Source: Pseudonocardia sulfidoxydans NBRC 16205
GTDB taxonomy: Bacteria; Actinomycetota; Actinomycetes; Mycobacteriales; Pseudonocardiaceae
NCBI RefSeq assembly: GCF_007989085.1
Contig: NZ_BJVJ01000003.1
Coordinates: 62,001-126,000 of the forward strand
Direction of reading: 5' to 3'
DNA length: 64,000 bases
Positions 42,369-50,900 of this stretch are shown piece after piece. Below the pieces are notes generated by a model, which was not told the origin of the DNA, searched no databases, and saw only the letters and a list, made by a program, of their open reading frames with translations. A program made the position numbers and the translations under genes. Positions within the stretch are counted from its first letter, which is position 1. The number at the start of each line of letters is the position of its first letter.

Positions 42369-43904
42369 ATGGACATCGGCGTCGCCGTCGCCGCTCACGC
42401 CCGCAAGACCCCTGACGCCGACGCGGCGATCGAGGGTGACCGCACGCTCAGCTACCGCGAGCTCGACGAGCGCACCAACCGGCTCGCCAACCTGCTGCAG
42501 GGACGCTACGGCGTCGCGCCCGGTGACCGGGTGGCGGTGTTGCTGCGCAACAGGTTGGAGGTCGCGGAGGCGATCGTCGGCGTCACCAAGGCGGCCGGGG
42601 TCTACTGCGGGCTCAACTTCCGGATGAGCCTGGAGGAGTACCGCTCGATCCTGGGCAACGCCCAGGCCCGGGTGCTCGTCACCGAGTCCGGGTTCCGCGA
42701 GATGGCGGCGACCCTGGCCGACGAGTTCGGCCTCGTGGTGGTCGACGTCGACGACCCGTCGGAGGCCGGCTGGGGCGGGCTCGGGGCGGCGTCGGCGTCG
42801 GCCCCGCCGACCCTGCACTCGCGGGCGCCGTCCGACGAGTTCTGCATCGTCTACACGAGCGGGACGACGGGCCAGCCCAAGGGCATCCTGTTCGACGCGG
42901 CCGCCGTCGCCACGCACGCGATGGTCGCCGGGCTGGAGTACGGGATGTCGCGGCACTCCCGCTGGCTCACGACGATCCCGCACAACTCCTCGGTGCAGAT
43001 CACGTTGGCGCCCACGTTCTTCCTGGGTGGGGCGGTCGGGTTCCTCGACGGCCGCGGCTTCGACCCGGGCCAGTTCGCCGCGGAGGCCACGAAGCAGGCC
43101 GCGACGCACACCTACCTGGTCCCGACGCAGCTCTACCGTGTGCTCGAAGCCGGCCTGGGCCACGACGACGTCGCCACCCTGACGTCGATCGGGTACGGCG
43201 CCGCGCCCATCGCGCACGACCGCGTCGGCGAGCTCGTCGGCCGGTTCGGGCCGGTCTTCAGCCAGCTCTACGGCATGGCCGAGATCGCCTCGATCGCGAC
43301 GATGCTCACCCAGGACGACCACCGCCGGATCGCGGCGGGCCGCACCGGGCTGATGGCGTCGGCCGGGCGGGCGTCGTACCTGGCCGACGTGCGGGTCGTC
43401 GACGCCGACGGCAACGACTGCGCGCCCGGCGAGCGGGGCGAGGTCCGCTTCCACACCCCGTACACGATGCGCTGCTACCACCGGAACCCGGAGAAGACGG
43501 CCGAGACGCTGGTCGACGGCTGGGTGCGGTCCGGCGACGTCGGCATGTTCGACGACGAGGGCTACCTCTACATCGTCGACCGGATGAAGGACCTGATCAT
43601 CCGCGGCGGCTACAACATCACGCCGTCGGAGATCGAGCACGTCCTGTACTCGCACCCGGCCGTCATCGAGGCGGCCGTCGTCGGGGTCCCCGACACGGAG
43701 TGGGGCGAGGCGGTCCTCGCGGCCGTGGCGCTGCGGGACGGCTCGGGTGTCGACGAGGCCGAGATCCGGGCGCACTGCAAGGCGGCCGGCCTGCCGAGCA
43801 TCAAGATCCCGGAACGGGTACTGACGATGGACTCGCTGCCGAAGAACGCCGTCGGCAAGATCGCGAAGCGTTCGGTGGTCGAGATCGTGACCGGAGGCAA
43901 GTGA
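42369..43904 (+). CDS. AMP-dependent acyl-CoA synthetase
   Basis: The 511-residue ANL enzyme has YTSGTTGQPKGI (about 162-173), YGMAE, GWVRSGDVG and the catalytic Lys in NAVGKIAKR. It has the length of medium- or long-chain and aryl acyl-CoA synthetases. It is the fourth adenylate-forming ligase in the window. GGGAGAG precedes the ATG, and the stop overlaps the next SDR start (TGATG). Substrate unknown. Confidence 0.92.
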   Translation: MDIGVAVAAHARKTPDADAAIEGDRTLSYRELDERTNRLANLLQGRYGVAPGDRVAVLLRNRLEVAEAIVGVTKAAGVYCGLNFRMSLEEYRSILGNAQARVLVTESGFREMAATLADEFGLVVVDVDDPSEAGWGGLGAASASAPPTLHSRAPSDEFCIVYTSGTTGQPKGILFDAAAVATHAMVAGLEYGMSRHSRWLTTIPHNSSVQITLAPTFFLGGAVGFLDGRGFDPGQFAAEATKQAATHTYLVPTQLYRVLEAGLGHDDVATLTSIGYGAAPIAHDRVGELVGRFGPVFSQLYGMAEIASIATMLTQDDHRRIAAGRTGLMASAGRASYLADVRVVDADGNDCAPGERGEVRFHTPYTMRCYHRNPEKTAETLVDGWVRSGDVGMFDDEGYLYIVDRMKDLIIRGGYNITPSEIEHVLYSHPAVIEAAVVGVPDTEWGEAVLAAVALRDGSGVDEAEIRAHCKAAGLPSIKIPERVLTMDSLPKNAVGKIAKRSVVEIVTGGK

Positions 43905-44653
43905 TGGACCTGGGACTCGACGGCAAGGTCGCGATCGTCACCGGCGCCAGCCGGGGGCTCGGTGCGGCGGCGGTGGAGGCGCTCGTCGCGGAGGGCGGGC
44001 TCGTGCTCGCGGCGGCCCGCACCACCGAGGCGCTGGAGAAGCTGCAGGCCACAGCCCCGGAGCGGATCGCGGTCGCGACCGTCGACATGCGCGACGCCGA
44101 CGCCGTGGGCGCGCTCGCCGACCTCGCCGTGGAGCGCTTCGGGCGGCTCGACATCGTCGTCAACAACGCCGGCATCGCGCCCGCGGGCAAGTTCTCCACC
44201 CAGCCCCAGGCCGAGTGGGAGGAGGTGTTCGCGGTCAACGTGCACGCCCCCGCGGTGCTCGCCCGGGCCGCCGGGAAGCACTTCCTCGCCCAGCGCTCCG
44301 GCAAGGTCGTCAACATCGCCAGCACGTCGGGGATCAACGGCAAGCCGATCCTCGTGTCGTACTCGGCGTCCAAGGGCGCACTGGTGCAGTTCACCAAGGC
44401 GCTCGGCGCGGAGTGGGCGCCCTTCGGCATCCAGGTCAACGCCATCGCACCCGGCGCGTTCACCACCGACGCGCAGGCGGCGGTGACGGGCGACCCGTCG
44501 ATGCTGGAACGTCGTCTGCGGAAGATCCCGGCCGGGCGGATGGCCGACCCGGCCGAGTTCGGCCCGCTCGTCTGCTACCTGGCGTCGCCGCTGTCGGACT
44601 TCGTGAACGGCTCGGTGCTCGTGATCGACGGGGGAGAGGTCACCAAGCTGTGA
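43904..44653 (+). CDS. Short-chain dehydrogenase/reductase
   Basis: The 249-residue classical SDR has TGASRGLG (14-21), NNAGIAPAG, the Ser of NIASTSG and YSASK, with VNAIAPG after it. It overlaps the CoA synthetase stop by TGATG and the following amidohydrolase GTG by GTGA. It resembles FabG-like and 3-hydroxyacyl-CoA dehydrogenase-type SDRs. Specificity cannot be assigned. Confidence 0.92.
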   Translation: MDLGLDGKVAIVTGASRGLGAAAVEALVAEGGLVLAAARTTEALEKLQATAPERIAVATVDMRDADAVGALADLAVERFGRLDIVVNNAGIAPAGKFSTQPQAEWEEVFAVNVHAPAVLARAAGKHFLAQRSGKVVNIASTSGINGKPILVSYSASKGALVQFTKALGAEWAPFGIQVNAIAPGAFTTDAQAAVTGDPSMLERRLRKIPAGRMADPAEFGPLVCYLASPLSDFVNGSVLVIDGGEVTKL

Positions 44654-45441
44654 TCCCAGGAATGATCATCGACGGACATACCCATGTGTATCCGGATGCC
44701 GTGGCGCGCAAGGCGATCGCCGGCTCCCCGGCCGACCTCAAGCGCTTCGGCGACGGGACGGTCTCGTCGTTGACGGAGGTCATGGCGGCCTCGGGCGTCG
44801 ACCGCTCGGTGTGCCTGGGCATCGCCAACACCCCCGACCGCGTCGACAACGCCAACCGCTTCGCCGGGTCGCTGGACGCCGACCGGTTCATCGGGTTCGG
44901 CTCCGTGCACCCCGGGCTCTCGCCGGAGGAGAACGTCGCGAGCCTGCGCGCCCACGGCCTGCGCGGCGCCAAGGTCCACCCGATGTTCCAGCAGCTCACC
45001 CTCGACGACCCGCGCCTGCTGGCCACCCTCGACGCCATGTCCGGGGAGTTCGCGGTGATCGTGCACGTCGGCGGTGCGGGCGAGGACCCCGGCGACCGCT
45101 GCAGCCCGGCGATGCTCGCCGACCTCGTCCGGCAGTTCCCGCGCCTCGACCTCATCGCGTGCCACTTCGGCGGCTACAAACGCTTCGAGGAAGCCGCGGA
45201 GGTCGTCATCGGGCTGCCCGTGCACCTCGACACGTCGTGGCCCCCGTCGCTGGCCACGCTCGACCCGCGTCGTGTCCGGGAGATCATCGAGAAGCACGGC
45301 CCGGAGCGGATCTGCTTCGCCTCCGACTGGCCCATGGCCGATCCGGGCGCCGAGATCGCGACGATCCGCGACCTCGGGTTCTCCGACGACGACACCGACG
45401 CGATCCTCGGCGGGAACCTCGCGCGGCTGCTGAAGCTCTGA
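44650..45441 (+). CDS. Amidohydrolase-2 family hydrolase
   Basis: The 263-residue metal-dependent hydrolase has HTH near the start (IDGHTHVYPD), VKVHP-type KVHPMFQ, IVHVGG, CHFGG and the late Asp in FASDWPM, the full set for this family. It is shorter than and only distantly related to the 40847 protein. The GTG overlaps the SDR stop; an ATG at 44662 is an alternative start. Lactone hydrolysis or decarboxylation are family activities. Confidence 0.87.
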   Translation: MIPGMIIDGHTHVYPDAVARKAIAGSPADLKRFGDGTVSSLTEVMAASGVDRSVCLGIANTPDRVDNANRFAGSLDADRFIGFGSVHPGLSPEENVASLRAHGLRGAKVHPMFQQLTLDDPRLLATLDAMSGEFAVIVHVGGAGEDPGDRCSPAMLADLVRQFPRLDLIACHFGGYKRFEEAAEVVIGLPVHLDTSWPPSLATLDPRRVREIIEKHGPERICFASDWPMADPGAEIATIRDLGFSDDDTDAILGGNLARLLKL

Positions 45442-45443
45442 GC

Positions 45444-46220
45444 ATGAGCACGCGGCGGGTGGCACTCGTGACCGGCAGCGCGCGCGGCATCGGGCGCGCG
45501 ATCGCCGAGCGTCTCGCGCCCGACCACGACTGCGTCGTCCACGGCCGCCGCGACGCCCGCGCCGCCGCCGAGGTCGCCCGCTCGATCGAGGCCCAGGGCG
45601 GGCAGGCGCTCGTCGTGACCGCCGACCTGGCCGATCCCGCCCAGGTCGCGGGCCTGGCCGAGGCCACGCTCGGCCGGTTCGGGCGCGTCGACACTCTCGT
45701 CGCCAACGCCGCGGCCACCGCGTTCCGCCCGCTCGTCGACGTCACCGGCCGCCACAGCAGGCTCACCTTCGCGACGGTCGTCGACGGACTGGTGGAGCTC
45801 GTGCACCGCCTCGCACCCGCCATGGGCGCGGGCGGGCGCATCCTCACCATCGGCGGTCTCGACGCCCGCTTCGCGCAGTCGGGCCACGGCCTGCTCGGTG
45901 GGGCGAAGGCAGCGCTGGAGGCGCTGACCCGCTCCTGGGCGGTGGAGCTGGGGCCGCGCGGCGTCACCGCCAACACGATCGTCCCCGGCCCGGTGCTCAC
46001 CGACTCGCTGGAGGCTTACCTCGGCGGGCGGGAGGACGTGCGGGCGCTGCTCGTCGACCACACCCCGGTGGGCCGGCTGTGCACGCCGTCGGACGTCGCG
46101 GACGTCGCCGCGTTCCTCGTCTCCCCGGCCGCGGCGATGATCTCCGGGCAGGTGGTCACCGTCGACGGGGGGATCAGCGCGCAGGGTGGGCCGTGGGGGG
46201 CGATGAGGGACCTGTGGTGA
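45444..46220 (+). CDS. SDR with altered catalytic site, FabL-like
   Basis: The 258-residue protein binds NAD(P) through TGSARGIG but lacks the usual YxxxK: the active-site helix reads SGHGLLGGAKAALEAL. In FabL-type enoyl reductases the Tyr lies seven residues before the Lys; here that residue is His. The Ser is also replaced (TIGGLDA). It may be an atypical reductase or a non-catalytic SDR. It ends the 38420 operon and overlaps the convergent MFS gene by 47 bases. Confidence 0.85.
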   Translation: MSTRRVALVTGSARGIGRAIAERLAPDHDCVVHGRRDARAAAEVARSIEAQGGQALVVTADLADPAQVAGLAEATLGRFGRVDTLVANAAATAFRPLVDVTGRHSRLTFATVVDGLVELVHRLAPAMGAGGRILTIGGLDARFAQSGHGLLGGAKAALEALTRSWAVELGPRGVTANTIVPGPVLTDSLEAYLGGREDVRALLVDHTPVGRLCTPSDVADVAAFLVSPAAAMISGQVVTVDGGISAQGGPWGAMRDLW

Positions 46221-47391
46221 GCGCCGCGCTCCCGACCCCGCGGCACCACAGGAAGCACGCCGCCGCCGCGGTCGTCAGGACGGCGCCTGCGACCCACGCG
46301 ACCGGGTAGCCACCGGTGACGTCGACGAGCAGCCCGAACACCGGTGCCGCGAACAGCGCGCCGAGGTAGAACCCGGCCATCGCCGCCCCCGACCCGCGGC
46401 CCACCGCGTGCGGTGCCGCCGCCACGACCGAGGCGTGCATGAGCGACACCGTGCCCAGCTGCGCACCGGTCGCGATCATCAGCGCGACCGCCGCGGCCGT
46501 GAGACCCCAGCCCGTCGCCAGCACGATCTCGGCGACGGCGAGCGTCGCGCACAGCGCCGCGGCCATCGGGAGCCGCCGCGTCGTGCCGAGGCGGTCGGCC
46601 AGCCGGGCGGCCCCGATCATGGGGGCGAGCGCGACGAGGGAGGCGACGGCCGTGAGCACCCCGGCGACGGGCAGCGTCGCCCCCGCGCCCTCGTGCAGGA
46701 ACGGCACCGCCCACGAGTAGATGGCCTGTGAGCCGCCGATCAGCAGGATCGCGGCCAGGGTGAACCGCCAGAACCCGCTGGGGAGCCGGCCGTCGGTCGC
46801 GACGTCCGCCGCGGGCGTGGCCCGGCCGTGGGCGTCCGGCAGCACGAGCGCCGCCGCGAGGCCGACCGCGACGACGACGGGGATCGACCACAGCAGGACC
46901 GGTCGCCAGCCGTAGGCGGCGCCGAGCCCTGGCACGACGAACGACGTCACCGCGACCGCCGCGGGCACGCCCGCCGTCTTCACCGCGAGCCCGACGGCGT
47001 GGCGCGCAACGGGGAGTGCGGCGGTGACGGAGACGTTGGTGCCGACGTTGGCCAGGGCGTACCCGATCCCGGACACGAGCGCGCAGACGACGAGCGCGGG
47101 ATACCCGGGCGCGAGCACCGGCACCGTCAGCGCGACGAGGAGCAGCGCCGTGGACGCGACGACGGTCCAGCGGGCCCCGATGCGTTCGGTGACCCGGCCC
47201 GCCAGCAGGCAGCCGATGCCGGTGAGCCCGAACATCAGCCCGACGAGCAGTCCGATCCGGGTGCGGGACAGGCCCAGGTCGGCCTGCAGGACGGGGCCGA
47301 GGAAGCCGAACAGGAACGCCGGGGCGGTCCCGAGCCCGACGGCGACGGTGCTGACGGTGACGACCGCCCGTTCCCCGCCGGTCCGGCGCAC
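46174..47391 (-). CDS. MFS transporter
   Basis: The 405-residue protein has 12 hydrophobic helices and a GRVTERIGARW loop after helix 2, the MFS motif A position. It lacks the long central loop and motif C of drug exporters, so uptake or export of an organic acid is possible. The GTG start is preceded by GAGGAGGCC. Its 3' end overlaps the SDR gene, and its 5' region shares a gap with the P450 gene at 47543. Confidence 0.87.
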   Translation of the reverse strand: MRRTGGERAVVTVSTVAVGLGTAPAFLFGFLGPVLQADLGLSRTRIGLLVGLMFGLTGIGCLLAGRVTERIGARWTVVASTALLLVALTVPVLAPGYPALVVCALVSGIGYALANVGTNVSVTAALPVARHAVGLAVKTAGVPAAVAVTSFVVPGLGAAYGWRPVLLWSIPVVVAVGLAAALVLPDAHGRATPAADVATDGRLPSGFWRFTLAAILLIGGSQAIYSWAVPFLHEGAGATLPVAGVLTAVASLVALAPMIGAARLADRLGTTRRLPMAAALCATLAVAEIVLATGWGLTAAAVALMIATGAQLGTVSLMHASVVAAAPHAVGRGSGAAMAGFYLGALFAAPVFGLLVDVTGGYPVAWVAGAVLTTAAAACFLWCRGVGSAALTTGPSSPPTAHPAR

Positions 47392-47433
47392 CCGGCCTCC
47401 TCACCGCTCTTGTCGGCCACGCAGCCGCAAACA

Positions 47434-47498
47434 AGGGTCATGGTATGCAGCGAACGGAGCCTTGAGAAGGCCTCCCAGATGCTGTTGACTATGACCCT
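47434..47498. promoter_or_regulatory. Divergent pair of AGGGTCAT-type motifs
   Basis: AGGGTCATGGTATGCAG (47434-47450, + strand) faces the P450 gene at 47543, and AGGGTCATAGTCAACAG (47498-47482, complement) faces the MFS gene at 47391. The two copies point in opposite directions in one 151-bp gap between divergent genes, consistent with a promoter or operator motif serving each. Confidence 0.4.
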
Positions 47499-47542
47499 GG
47501 ATTTCAGGCCCGCTGGATCGACGACGACCCCGGGAGACCTTC

Positions 47543-48784
47543 ATGCGCGAATGGACCCCACCGCCGCACATCGCGACGATGACGCAGATCTCCGACTTCC
47601 GCGAGATCGACGAGATCCTGCGTTCCAAGGACTTCCGGCAGGGATCGCACACCGAGAGCCGTCCGCTGTTCGCCGACTCGCTGCTCCTGCTCGACGGCCC
47701 CGGCCACCGCGAACGGCGCCGGCTGGAGAACCCGCTGTTCGACCGGACCGCCCTCATGTACTACGACCACGAGGCGCTCAACCCCGTCGTCGAGAAGATG
47801 GTCCGCGACTGCCTCGACGAGGCCGGCGACGACGGCACCGTGACCGTCGACCTGGTCCCGCTCGTCCGCGCGATGCTGCACCGGATCGCCGCGACCACGA
47901 CCGGTATCGACGGCGTCGACACCCCCGAGGCCACCGAACGGTTCCGCCGCTTCCTGGAGGATCTGGGCGCGGCCGCGACCGTCGAGTGGTCCACCAAGGA
48001 CCACGACGAGGTGCTCGCGTACGGGCTCGCGCGGCGCGCCGAGTTCGTCGAGGAGTTCTTCGGGCCGTCGGTGGAGCGTCGCAAGAAGCTCGTCGAGGAC
48101 TTCCACGCCGGCCGGATCGAGCGCGACGACGTGCCCGTCGACCTGCTCACCCTGCTGTACCTGCACTGGGACGACGCGTGGGACGACGAGTTCCCGCTGC
48201 GGGAGGCGACGCTGTTCCTCGTCGCCGCCACCCAGACGACGACGCACACGCTCCCGCACGTGATCGTGCACATGGAGGAGTGGCTGGCCTCGCACCCGGA
48301 GGACGCCGGCAAGAAGGCGGACCCGGACTTCCTGCGGCTCATGGTCAACGAGTCGCTGCGGCTGCACCAGCCCGCGCCGACCCTGCTGCGCTACGCCACG
48401 GCCGCGGTCACGCTGGCGTCGGGGCGCGAGGTCGCCGAGGGGGAGCGCGTCGCGCTGCTGTTCACCCCGGCCAACCGCGACCCCGGCGTGTTCGGTGACG
48501 ACGCCGCGACCTTCAACCCCTACCGGGGCACGCCGGAGGTGTCCGGGGTACGGCCGTGGGGGCTGACGTTCGGCGGTGGCGCGCACGTCTGCGTCGGCAG
48601 GCCGCTGGTCACGGGCCTGGCCAAGCGTGACGGACAGGCGCCGACCGAGGGCACGATGATGCGCATCCTGCGCGCCCTCTACGCCGCCGACGTGCGTCTC
48701 GACCCCGCGAACCCGCCGGTCGCGGCGGCATCGAGCAGTCACGACATGTACGACAGCATGCCCGTCGTGCTGACTCGGCGTTAG
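47543..48784 (+). CDS. Divergent cytochrome P450
   Basis: The 413-residue P450 has ESLR as ExxR and the heme loop FGGGAHVCVG (Cys350). The I-helix reads VAATQTTTH (227-235): Gln231 replaces the acid of AGxET while Thr232 remains. It is related to the short P450 at 14887 through VEWST, LDGPGH and the heme-loop context RPWGLTFG. The altered proton-relay pair suggests unusual oxygen activation. It stands just upstream of a canonical P450. Confidence 0.9.
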   Translation: MREWTPPPHIATMTQISDFREIDEILRSKDFRQGSHTESRPLFADSLLLLDGPGHRERRRLENPLFDRTALMYYDHEALNPVVEKMVRDCLDEAGDDGTVTVDLVPLVRAMLHRIAATTTGIDGVDTPEATERFRRFLEDLGAAATVEWSTKDHDEVLAYGLARRAEFVEEFFGPSVERRKKLVEDFHAGRIERDDVPVDLLTLLYLHWDDAWDDEFPLREATLFLVAATQTTTHTLPHVIVHMEEWLASHPEDAGKKADPDFLRLMVNESLRLHQPAPTLLRYATAAVTLASGREVAEGERVALLFTPANRDPGVFGDDAATFNPYRGTPEVSGVRPWGLTFGGGAHVCVGRPLVTGLAKRDGQAPTEGTMMRILRALYAADVRLDPANPPVAAASSSHDMYDSMPVVLTRR

Positions 48785-48844
48785 AGTTATAGCTACTATG
48801 GCCGGGGTCACGACGCCGACGTCCTGACCGGCCCGGGAGGCTCC

Positions 48845-48868
48845 ATGACCGCGACGGCCCTGCCATGA
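48845..48868 (+). CDS. Seven-codon leader ORF coupled to the P450 gene
   Basis: GGGAGG precedes an ATG that opens MTATALP and stops at a TGA overlapping the P450 ATG (ATGA). The P450 start itself has no ribosome site, so reinitiation after this mini-ORF is the likely way it is translated. An AT-rich stretch at 48784-48799 (GAGTTATAGCTACTATG) is a possible promoter upstream. Confidence 0.45.
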   Translation: MTATALP

Positions 48869-50094
48869 CTACAACAGCTCGGACCGCACTCGCCGAACTC
48901 GAGCAGTTCGCCACCGGCGCGAGCGCGCCGGACCCGTACCCGATCTTCGCGCGGCTGCGCGCCGAGGCGCCCGTCGTGTGGAGCGAGCCGCTGCAGGCCT
49001 GGCTCGTCACCGGCTGGGCCGAGGTCACCCGGGGATTCAAGGACGCGGCGTCGTTCGGCCCGTTGACCGCGGGCGCCGGCAGCAGCGCGATCTACGGCCG
49101 GACGATCCTGCACATGTCCGGCGACGAGCACCGCCGCAAGGCCGCCATCGTCGCCCGGCGCATCCGCAACCGCCGCGAGCTGCGCGGCACGATGCGGGAG
49201 CGGATCACCGCGCTCGTCTCCGCCCTGGGCGACGAGCTGCCCAGCGCCCCCGGGGTCGCCGACATCCGTGCCGGGCTGACCACCCCGTTGCCGCTCACCG
49301 TGATCGCCGAGCTGACGACGATGCACGAGGCCGTCAACTTCCCGCAGTGGTACCACGACCTCGCCGGCGCCAGCGTCTCCAACGTCTCCCGTGACCCCGC
49401 CGTGCACGCCCGCGGGGTGGCCGCCCGCGAGGAGATCGACGCCTGGCTCGACCCCGCGATCGCCCGCAAACGCGCCGACCCCGGCGACGACCTGCTCTCG
49501 GACCTCTGCACCGTCGAGTACGAGGGCCAGCGGCTCTCGGACACCGAGATCAAGTCCAACACCGCGTTCTTCCTCGCCGCCGGCATCGAGACCACCGACC
49601 GCGCACTGGTCAACCTGCTCGGCGGGCTGATCCGGCACCCCGAGCAGTGGGAACGACTCCGCGCCTCACCAGAGCTGGTGCCGTCGGCGGTCGCCGAGGT
49701 GCTGCGCTGGAAGGCGCCCGTTCAGGGCTCGGTGCGCCAGGCGCTGGTCGACGCGTCGCTCGGTGGGGCCTCGATCGCCGCGGGGGAGAAGCTGATCCTG
49801 CTCCTCGGCGCAGCCAACCGCGACCCCGCGGTGTTCCCCGACCCCGACACCTTCGACGTCGGCCGGTTCGCCGACAACGCCGACCCCCAGTTCACCCCGG
49901 TCGGCCCGTTGCGCGCCTTCGGCGGCGGCGAGCACACCTGCTCCGGGTCGCTGCTGGCCAAGCTGGAGATGGAGGTCGCCCTCGAGCACCTCCTGAGCCG
50001 CTACCGGCGGCTGTCCTTCGCGGGTGAACCGCCGGTCGACGCGGGCTTCATGCTGCGGTCCGCCCCGTCCCTGTTGCTCGAGCTGCACCCCTGA
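48865..50094 (+). CDS. Cytochrome P450
   Basis: The 409-residue canonical P450 has AGIET (239-243), EVLR and the heme loop FGGGEHTCSG (Cys359). It is followed by an SDR, a VOC protein and a ferredoxin in one operon, so the ferredoxin at 51463 is its likely electron donor and the SDR the likely next step for the alcohol made. Translation is coupled to the seven-codon leader. Confidence 0.95.
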   Translation: MTTTARTALAELEQFATGASAPDPYPIFARLRAEAPVVWSEPLQAWLVTGWAEVTRGFKDAASFGPLTAGAGSSAIYGRTILHMSGDEHRRKAAIVARRIRNRRELRGTMRERITALVSALGDELPSAPGVADIRAGLTTPLPLTVIAELTTMHEAVNFPQWYHDLAGASVSNVSRDPAVHARGVAAREEIDAWLDPAIARKRADPGDDLLSDLCTVEYEGQRLSDTEIKSNTAFFLAAGIETTDRALVNLLGGLIRHPEQWERLRASPELVPSAVAEVLRWKAPVQGSVRQALVDASLGGASIAAGEKLILLLGAANRDPAVFPDPDTFDVGRFADNADPQFTPVGPLRAFGGGEHTCSGSLLAKLEMEVALEHLLSRYRRLSFAGEPPVDAGFMLRSAPSLLLELHP

Positions 50095-50105
50095 GGAGAC
50101 GAACG

Positions 50106-50900
50106 ATGACCCGCTTGTCGGGAAAGAGGGCCGTGATCACCGGAGCCGGCTCCGGCATCGGCCGGGGGACCGCACTGCGGTTCGCCGCGGAAGGCGCGGC
50201 CGTCGTGTGCGCCGATCGCGACCTCGCCGGGGCCCAGGAGACCGTCACCCTGATCGCCGGCAAGGGCGGCACCGCGCTCGCCGTCGCCGCCGACGTCGCG
50301 AACGAGGCCGACGCCGCCGCGATGATCGACTTCTGCGCCGACGCCTTCGGCGGACTCGACATCCTCTACGCCAACGCCGGTATCCCCGGCGTCGGCACCG
50401 GCGCGGGCACCACGCTCGACGAGTGGCAGCGCGTCATCGACGTCAACCTCACCGGCGTCTTCCTCTCCGACAAGTACGCGCTCAAGCACCTCATCGCCCA
50501 GGGCGGCGGCGGGTCGATCATCAACCAGGCCAGCGTCGGCGGGCTCGTCGGCGTCGCCGGGATCGCCCCCTACGCCGCCGCCAAGGCCGGCGTCATCGGG
50601 CTGACCCGCCAGCTCGCCGTCGAGTACGGCCCCGCGCAGATCCGGGTCAACGCGCTGTGCCCCGGCACCGTGCCCACCCCGCTCGTCCGCGCCACCTACG
50701 AGGCCCGTGGCGGGTTCGGCACCGACACCGGCGAGTCCGTCGACGAGACGCTGGAGATGCAGCGCGCCCTGCGGTTCCCGCTCGGGCGCCTCGGCACCGA
50801 GGAGGACGTCGCCATGGCCGCGGTCTACCTGGGCAGTGACGAGTCGACATGGGTCACCGGCCAGATCTGGGCCGTCGACGGCGGGCAGACCGCAGCATGA
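50106..50900 (+). CDS. Short-chain dehydrogenase/reductase
   Basis: The 264-residue SDR has TGAGSGIGRG (13-22), ADRD after strand two (NAD preference), NAGIPG, the Ser of NQASVGG and YAAAK. GAGGAG precedes the ATG 11 bases after the P450 stop. Its stop overlaps the ATG assigned to the VOC gene (ATGA). It probably oxidises the alcohol formed by the P450. Confidence 0.93.
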   Translation: MTRLSGKRAVITGAGSGIGRGTALRFAAEGAAVVCADRDLAGAQETVTLIAGKGGTALAVAADVANEADAAAMIDFCADAFGGLDILYANAGIPGVGTGAGTTLDEWQRVIDVNLTGVFLSDKYALKHLIAQGGGGSIINQASVGGLVGVAGIAPYAAAKAGVIGLTRQLAVEYGPAQIRVNALCPGTVPTPLVRATYEARGGFGTDTGESVDETLEMQRALRFPLGRLGTEEDVAMAAVYLGSDESTWVTGQIWAVDGGQTAA

